Positions 5,864 to 6,736 of a stretch of 6,736 nt of DNA are shown here, one piece after another. Location of the stretch: the NCBI GenBank assembly GCA_964438715.1, contig CAYTLQ010000316.1, forward strand, positions 1-6,736. Reading direction: 5' to 3'. The DNA comes from CAYTLQ01 sp964438715 (lineage in GTDB: Bacteria; Bacteroidota; Ignavibacteria; Ignavibacteriales; Ignavibacteriaceae). The notes below the pieces were generated by a model that was given only the letters and a program-made list of their open reading frames with translations, was not told the DNA's origin and did not search any database. The first letter of the stretch is position 1, and the number at the start of each line of letters is the position of its first letter. Both the position numbers and the translations under genes were made by a program.

Positions 5864-6577
5864 ATTAAATACTTCCCTTATTTCCGGCGAAACTAAGCGT
5901 TTTATTAAAAATAGGAAATACAGAATAGTAATTGCAAAAACAACTATTGAAACCGAGGATACTGCACTAAGGTAAGAAACAGGCATTACCATTTGCATGG
6001 ATTGCTCTGAGAGTACAATAATTGATTGTAATATGTTGTACCCTACATAAAATGAAACTGACATATAAATAGCTCCAACAACCAGAAGCATAATAAATAA
6101 ATAGCGTCCCCAATTTTTTAACAGCATAAGACCCATCCCCGCAATAATACCTGAAACAGCAAAGTATTTATCTATACTCATAAATGTTTCGAGAAAGGAA
6201 AACCACTGCTTTAATTTTCTCAAAAATAACATCGCCTCTTCTGACTGGTTAAATAAAGAAAGCTTAGAAAGAATCACCTCAAATTCACCGGAATAGTTCA
6301 TTGTAACTAACAAATTTATTATACTGAATATGAGGAACAATACTCCATTGACACGAACAAATTTTATTGCTTTTTCTCTTGCAAATACATCACCTCGGAG
6401 TGACGATAATTTTAACCGGTTATGAACAGCTTTAAGGAATATTTCCCTGCAAATCGGGTCCTGACAGTAAAATACACCCTGCTCTTCGGTGAGACAAGTT
6501 TGGCAATATGCCTTTCCACATCCGGCACAATAGGCAGTAGCCTGCTGTTCGGGATGAATAGTACAAACAGCATCCAA
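5861..6577 (-). CDS. B-box-type zinc-finger membrane protein, function unknown
   Basis: The product (238 residues from the chosen start) begins with a compact zinc finger: C5, H8 (in CTIHP), C17, C20, C25, C28, C38 and C43. This C-x2-H ... C-x2-C-x4-C-x2-C pattern resembles bacterial B-box-like fingers (CxxHP...CxxCGxxxCxxC). A charged stretch (44-75) leads to four likely membrane helices at about 76-94, 138-153, 159-180 and 203-225. The tail, KRLVSPEIREVF, has the P-E-x-R-E-x-F ending often seen in small bacterial membrane proteins. The frame is open to the window edge (ATG at 6736), but those first 53 codons look non-coding. TTG at 6577-6575 has GGAGG (6588-6584) six bases upstream and places the finger at the N-terminus, as in relatives. 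The finger would lie in the cytosol and may mediate protein contacts. No specific function can be given. It is convergent with the receptor gene. Confidence 0.8.
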   Translation of the reverse strand: MDAVCTIHPEQQATAYCAGCGKAYCQTCLTEEQGVFYCQDPICREIFLKAVHNRLKLSSLRGDVFAREKAIKFVRVNGVLFLIFSIINLLVTMNYSGEFEVILSKLSLFNQSEEAMLFLRKLKQWFSFLETFMSIDKYFAVSGIIAGMGLMLLKNWGRYLFIMLLVVGAIYMSVSFYVGYNILQSIIVLSEQSMQMVMPVSYLSAVSSVSIVVFAITILYFLFLIKRLVSPEIREVFN

Positions 6578-6583
6578 AGAAAG

Positions 6584-6588
6584 CCTCC
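6584..6588 (-). promoter_or_regulatory. Ribosome binding site deciding a TTG start
   Basis: GGAGG on the minus strand is the strongest Shine-Dalgarno site near any gene start in the window. It lies six bases before TTG (6577-6575). It is the main reason for placing the zinc-finger protein start there rather than at the ATG on the window edge. Confidence 0.7.
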
Positions 6589-6614
6589 GAAATTGATCTA
6601 TAACCCTGCCAGAA

Positions 6615-6736
6615 TTAGGTAATAGGAATCTTCCAAAGGGAGAGTAAATTAGCGTGTTTCTGAACGATTTCGGAAGGAATCCATTTGTTTGCGATGAACA
6701 GTTTCTTGAATTGTCGGGAAATCTGAAGAATATCAT
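6615..6736 (-). CDS. Possible C-terminal end of an upstream gene, cut by window edge
   Basis: In a frame different from the zinc-finger gene, 39 codons run from the window edge to a TAA at 6617-6615. The translation starts DILQISRQFKKLF and ends LLSLWKIPIT, with a mix of charged and hydrophobic residues that reads like protein more than the other frames do. The stop lies 37 bases before the TTG of the zinc-finger gene, a spacing that fits co-transcription. The product is not recognised. The stretch is too short to exclude a chance open frame. Confidence 0.35.
   Translation of the reverse strand, partial: DILQISRQFKKLFIANKWIPSEIVQKHANLLSLWKIPIT

Noticed and set aside
6422..6622. Plus-strand 66-codon frame
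   Set aside because: It is antisense to the zinc-finger coding region with its conserved Cys/His pattern.
6578..6736. N-terminal extension of the zinc-finger gene to the ATG at the window edge
   Set aside because: The 53 extra residues show no signal peptide or motif, the frame competes with a more protein-like one, and GGAGG-N6-TTG marks a better start.

Overview
The window looks like chromosomal core DNA from an AT-rich, Gram-negative bacterium, most likely of the Bacteroidota/Ignavibacteria kind. Support for this is a TonB-dependent outer-membrane receptor with a signal peptide, a greA promoter that fits both TTGACA-N17-TAATTT and the Bacteroidota form TTG-N20-TAnnTTTG, and a B-box-type zinc-finger membrane protein. 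The taxon is an inference, because no rRNA gene is present. Two genes (ribD and the zinc-finger gene) appear to start with TTG.

Left part, all on the minus strand and read right to left: ruvC and ruvA (Holliday-junction processing, overlapping by ATGA), then a gap of about 275 bases, then greA and ribD (22 bases apart). The ribD C-terminal part runs off the left edge. The gap holds a long inverted repeat, a good promoter and a textbook terminator hairpin. The hairpin lies between that promoter and greA, so it either ends the ruvCA transcript or attenuates greA.

Middle part, plus strand: a divergent AT-rich gap of about 340 bases, a small membrane-anchored protein of unknown function, an intergenic stretch of 183 bases rich in inverted repeats, and a 711-residue TonB-dependent receptor. 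The receptor's layout most resembles the YncD/PqqU type. The small protein and the receptor probably form a functional pair in envelope uptake, but the substrate cannot be read from the sequence.

Right part, minus strand: a perfect 9-bp GC-rich hairpin separates the receptor from a convergent gene. That gene encodes an N-terminal zinc finger followed by four membrane helices. Its true start is probably a TTG with a strong GGAGG site, about 53 codons inside the longest open frame. Upstream of it, the end of another minus-strand gene may enter from the right edge.

No tRNA, rRNA, CRISPR array, insertion sequence or phage gene was seen. I found no clear new multi-gene system. The best leads are the structured leader of the receptor, its small partner protein and the greA leader hairpin.
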